Shown: positions 61,763-64,000 of the stretch, piece after piece
Numbering within the stretch: position 1 is the first letter of the stretch
Layout of the letters: every line of letters starts with the position of its first letter
The notes under the pieces: generated by a model
Seen by the model: the letters and a program-made list of their open reading frames with translations, nothing else
Database searches by the model: none
What the model was told of the DNA's origin: nothing
Position numbers and translations under genes: made by a program
Source: Chryseobacterium sp. Leaf405
GTDB lineage: Bacteria > Bacteroidota > Bacteroidia > Flavobacteriales > Weeksellaceae
DNA: 64,000 nucleotides
Direction: 5' to 3'
NCBI RefSeq assembly: GCF_001425355.1
Contig: NZ_LMQN01000015.1
Span: 1,128,702-1,192,701, forward strand

Positions 61763-62088
61763 TGAGAAATCAACAATCTACTCAGGGAATTTTATCAATC
61801 ATTGCATTGCTTTGTCTTGCTGTGGGATGGTTCAATCTTTTCTCTCCGGAAATCAATGTTTTATTATCCCGAAAAGTCTTCTATATTTTAATCGGAGCAA
61901 GTTTTTTCCTGCAGGCACCTTTCATGAAAAATCAAAATTTTACGTACGCAATGTATGCTGCAGCTGCAGTTTGTGTGCTTGGAGGTTTATTAATTCCAAT
62001 AGGTTCAAAATTGGAAACTATTAAAACCATTGGGCTTTTGGGAGGTATTATTCTTTCAATTGTCAGTCGACCTTCTTATCGTCAGTAA
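61762..62088 (+). CDS. Small membrane protein of unknown function
   Basis: The 108-residue protein has three or four membrane helices (GILSIIALLCLAVGWFNLF, KVFYILIGASFFLQAPF, FTYAMYAAAAVCVLGGLLIPIG, TIGLLGGIILSIV) and a short polar end. I recognise no family. Its ATG overlaps the panB stop by one base and the RluA-type gene starts three bases after it, so the three are probably one operon. Confidence 0.65.
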   Translation: MRNQQSTQGILSIIALLCLAVGWFNLFSPEINVLLSRKVFYILIGASFFLQAPFMKNQNFTYAMYAAAAVCVLGGLLIPIGSKLETIKTIGLLGGIILSIVSRPSYRQ

Positions 62089-62091
62089 AGT

Positions 62092-62769
62092 ATGGAGGAT
62101 CAGATTGTTTATGAAGACAACCATCTTTTGGTAATCAATAAAAAAGTCGGGCAGCTCGTTCAGGGCGATAAAACCGGCGACGATTCTTTATTAGAATTAA
62201 TTAAGGATTTTATAAAAAAAAGAGATGACAAGCCGGGAAATGTATTTCTCGGTTTGGTTCATCGTATCGACAGACCGACTTCAGGTTTAGTGATTTATGC
62301 TAAAACTTCCAAAGCATTGTCTCGTTTGACTCAAATGGTTAAAAACCGGGAGGTTAAAAAAACGTATTGGGCGGTTGTGGCAAAAGATATGATTCCCAAG
62401 ACGCAGCGATTGGTTCATTATTTACAGAAAAATGAAAAGAATAATAAAGCAATCGTTTTCACCAAAGTGACTGAAGGAGCAAAAGAAGCCGTTCTTACGT
62501 ATAATGTGATTAAAACATTGGATAATTATCTTTTACTGGAAATCGATCTTGAAACAGGAAGACATCATCAGATCAGAGCACAATTATCAAAAACAGGTGT
62601 TCCGATTAAAGGAGATTTAAAATATGGTGCACCACGCTCCAATACGGATGGCGGAATTAATCTTCACGCCAGAAAACTGGAATTTATTCATCCTGTAACT
62701 AAAGACAATATAGAAATTATCGCACCCGTTCCACAAAATGATGCGATTTGGAGGGCTTGTGAAGAATAA
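62092..62769 (+). CDS. RluA-family pseudouridine synthase
   Basis: The 225-residue enzyme converts uridine to pseudouridine in RNA. The catalytic motif HRIDRPTSGLVIYAKT carries Asp60; later LETGRHHQIRAQLSKTG and HARKLEFIHP match the RluA fold. There is no N-terminal S4 domain, so it is the compact form. The target (rRNA or tRNA) cannot be told from the sequence. It is third in the operon with panB. Confidence 0.92.
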   Translation: MEDQIVYEDNHLLVINKKVGQLVQGDKTGDDSLLELIKDFIKKRDDKPGNVFLGLVHRIDRPTSGLVIYAKTSKALSRLTQMVKNREVKKTYWAVVAKDMIPKTQRLVHYLQKNEKNNKAIVFTKVTEGAKEAVLTYNVIKTLDNYLLLEIDLETGRHHQIRAQLSKTGVPIKGDLKYGAPRSNTDGGINLHARKLEFIHPVTKDNIEIIAPVPQNDAIWRACEE

Positions 62770-62785
62770 ATAAAAAATTTAGAGG

Positions 62786-62822
62786 ATGGAAACTGAAGGT
62801 GATTCGGTTTCCATTTTTTTTA
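62786..62822 (+). terminator. Terminator after the RluA-type gene
   Basis: ATGGAAAC / GTTTCCAT perfect 8-bp stem with a T7 run, 16 bases after the stop. Confidence 0.8.
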
Positions 62823-62930
62823 TTTAAAAAGTACTTACATTCAAAAACGTATTTCACAATATTAAAACTTCCTGCTTCCATCATTCCGTCTCTATCTTCA
62901 CTAAAATTTTGCACATTTCAAAAAAATAAC

Positions 62931-62938
62931 TACCTTCG
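62931..62938 (+). promoter_or_regulatory. -7 box for the thi operon
   Basis: TACCTTCG is one base from TAnnTTTG, with a TTTTG about 20 bases upstream, just ahead of the TPP riboswitch. Confidence 0.45.
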
Positions 62939-62943
62939 TCCCA

Positions 62944-63030
62944 CACTTTAGGGGTGTCTGTTGAAAAACGGGCTGAGAATTTACCCTTTGAACCTGATTT
63001 CTAGATCATACTAGCGTAGGGAAAAGTAGA
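62944..63030 (+). promoter_or_regulatory. TPP riboswitch (THI element)
   Basis: The sequence contains the conserved parts of the thiamine pyrophosphate riboswitch in order: AGGGGTGTC, GGGCTGAGAA, TACCCTTTGAACCTGAT, CTAGATCATACTAGCGTAGG and GAAAAGT. It lies upstream of thiS and thiC, so TPP binding should lower expression of the thiamine genes. Confidence 0.93.
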
Positions 63031-63098
63031 TGACTTTTGCTGTACATTCTATTGTACAATAACAGCCATTCCTAAGGTGCATTTTAAAAATGTTAGGA

Positions 63099-63305
63099 AT
63101 GGAGCTTACAATTAACCACACGACAAAAAATTTTGAAGTACTTCCCGAAAACCTGGAAGCGCTCATTGCTATAGAATTACCTGAAAAGAAAAAAGGTATT
63201 GCCGTAGCGCTCAACAACCGCATTGTTCCGCAGTCATTCTGGGCGGAAACCATTCTCAACAACAGAGATTCAATTTTAATTATCACTGCCACTCAGGGCG
63301 GCTAA
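63099..63305 (+). CDS. thiS: Sulphur carrier protein ThiS
   Basis: ThiS carries sulphur as a C-terminal thiocarboxylate for thiazole formation. The 68-residue ubiquitin-like protein ends TATQGG, with the required Gly-Gly, and has MELTINHTTKNFEVLPENLEALI and the IVPQSFWAET region. The ATG at 63099 is chosen because it gives the conserved start; an in-frame ATG at 63090 adds three residues. Controlled by the TPP riboswitch upstream. Confidence 0.93.
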   Translation: MELTINHTTKNFEVLPENLEALIAIELPEKKKGIAVALNNRIVPQSFWAETILNNRDSILIITATQGG

Positions 63306-63329
63306 TTTTCATAAAAACCAAATTATTTT

Positions 63330-64000
63330 ATGGCTCACAAGATCACACGTTCGCCGTTTCCGAACTCAAAAAAAATCTATGTTGAAGGGAAAATTCACCC
63401 GATCAATGTAGCGATGCGGGAAATCCAATTAAGTCCAACAAAATTGACTAACGGAAAGCTTGAAGAAAATCTACCCGTTACAATTTACGATACATCAGGA
63501 CCTTACACCGACGAAAACTCTGAAATTAATATTGAAAAAGGACTTCCAAGAATCAGGGAACAATGGATTTTAGACAGAAATGATGTAGAAATTCTTGACG
63601 GAATTACTTCTGAATATGGGAAAGCCCGACTTGCCGATTCAAAGCTAGATGAATTGCGTTTTTCTTACAATCACAAACCGAAAGTGGCGAAAGAAGGACA
63701 GGAAGTTACGCAGTTATACTACGCAAGACAAGGAATTATCACTCCCGAAATGGAATATATTGCCATCAGAGAAAACCAAAAAATTGAGCAGTTGGATTCT
63801 GTTTCAAAAGATATGGCATTCCAACATTCGGGAAACAGTTTTGGCGCACGAACTCCAAAAAGCAAAATCACTCCCGAGTTTGTAAGAGATGAAATTGCAG
63901 CCGGAAGAGCAATTATTCCAAATAATATCAATCATCCTGAAAGCGAACCGATGATTATCGGAAGAAATTTCTTAGTTAAAATTAATGCCAACATAGGAAA
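63330..64000 (+). CDS. thiC: Phosphomethylpyrimidine synthase ThiC, 3' end outside window
   Basis: ATG at 63330 opens a frame that reaches the window end without a stop (223 codons seen). The start [20 protein letters not shown], then [43 protein letters not shown] and [16 protein letters not shown], match the ThiC N-terminal part. ThiC is a radical SAM enzyme that makes the pyrimidine half of thiamine from AIR. The radical SAM cluster cysteines lie beyond the window. It follows thiS by 24 bases under the same riboswitch. Confidence 0.93.
   Translation, partial: MAHKITRSPFPNSKKIYVEGKIHPINVAMREIQLSPTKLTNGKLEENLPVTIYDTSGPYTDENSEINIEKGLPRIREQWILDRNDVEILDGITSEYGKARLADSKLDELRFSYNHKPKVAKEGQEVTQLYYARQGIITPEMEYIAIRENQKIEQLDSVSKDMAFQHSGNSFGARTPKSKITPEFVRDEIAAGRAIIPNNINHPESEPMIIGRNFLVKINANIG

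Noticed and set aside
63649..63931. ORFs of 78 codons (plus) and 70 codons (minus) near the right edge
   Set aside because: Both are other-frame shadows of the partial thiC gene, which is the frame with clear ThiC motifs.
1..64000. tRNA, rRNA, CRISPR array, transposase or integrase genes
   Set aside because: No T-loop/anticodon patterns, spaced repeats or mobile-element coding motifs were seen on reading. Only short dispersed repeats are present.

Overview
The window is a chromosomal segment of a Bacteroidota bacterium, most likely a Chryseobacterium-type member of the Flavobacteriia (Weeksellaceae). The evidence is AT-rich DNA, many promoters of the Bacteroidota form with a -7 box TAnnTTTG, type IX secretion (T9SS) C-terminal sorting domains, a fused CcoN/CcoO cbb3 oxidase, and many lipoproteins and DUF families typical of the phylum. 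No rRNA, tRNA, CRISPR array, prophage or complete insertion sequence was seen. Both edges cut genes: a T9SS cargo protein on the left and thiC on the right.

Layout. 1-3161: two tandem FISUMP/T9SS secreted proteins. 3410-10687: prfA, a secreted protein of unknown function, an S9 prolyl oligopeptidase, the large subunit of methylmalonyl-CoA mutase and a small stress-type protein. 10739-13997 (minus): lipoprotein, ABC ATPase and FtsX-like permease. 14106-14288: a compact transcription unit with a 25-codon ORF and a strong terminator. 14499-18558: an RNA-repair/ribosome-rescue operon (basic unknown protein, RtcB ligase, nucleotidyltransferase-fold protein, PrfH, TPR protein). 18584-23394: dipeptide epimerase, two small cytochromes c, MeaB, a DUF4251 protein, an M48 lipoprotein protease and a small membrane protein. 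23440-31134 (minus): a long co-oriented run pgi, methyltransferase, folD, queE, sugar-phosphate transferase, MlaE, MlaF and an outer-membrane beta-barrel. 31545-38274: DUF4349 lipoprotein, glutaryl-CoA-dehydrogenase-like enzyme, DoxX, AI-2E exporter-family protein and Lon. 38535-44842: PpiD/SurA-like foldase, then MlaD with a two-part HdrD/GlpC-like Fe-S module. 44956-51210: glycosyltransferase and flippase, a lipoprotein, serS, a T9SS protein and a DUF3592-like protein. 51225-60885: a complete cbb3 oxidase locus (ccoI, ccoS, ccoNO, ccoQ, ccoP, ccoG, ccoH and a TauE/SafE-type protein) with a divergent Crp/Fnr regulator. 60947-64000: panB, a small membrane protein, an RluA pseudouridine synthase, and a TPP riboswitch leading thiS-thiC.

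Two themes stand out. First, the RtcB-PrfH operon joins the known pairing of a 3'-phosphate RNA ligase with a rescue factor for decoding-centre-damaged ribosomes to three less-known partners. Upstream lies a leader-like mini-transcript that could act as an attenuator, and a perfect inverted repeat. Second, two nearly identical FNR-like boxes (GTGATnAAnGTCAT) lie in the cco promoter and in the ccoI/regulator divergent region. They suggest that the Crp/Fnr protein at 60172 controls the oxidase and itself. All assignments come from reading the sequence and from family knowledge; no database search was run.
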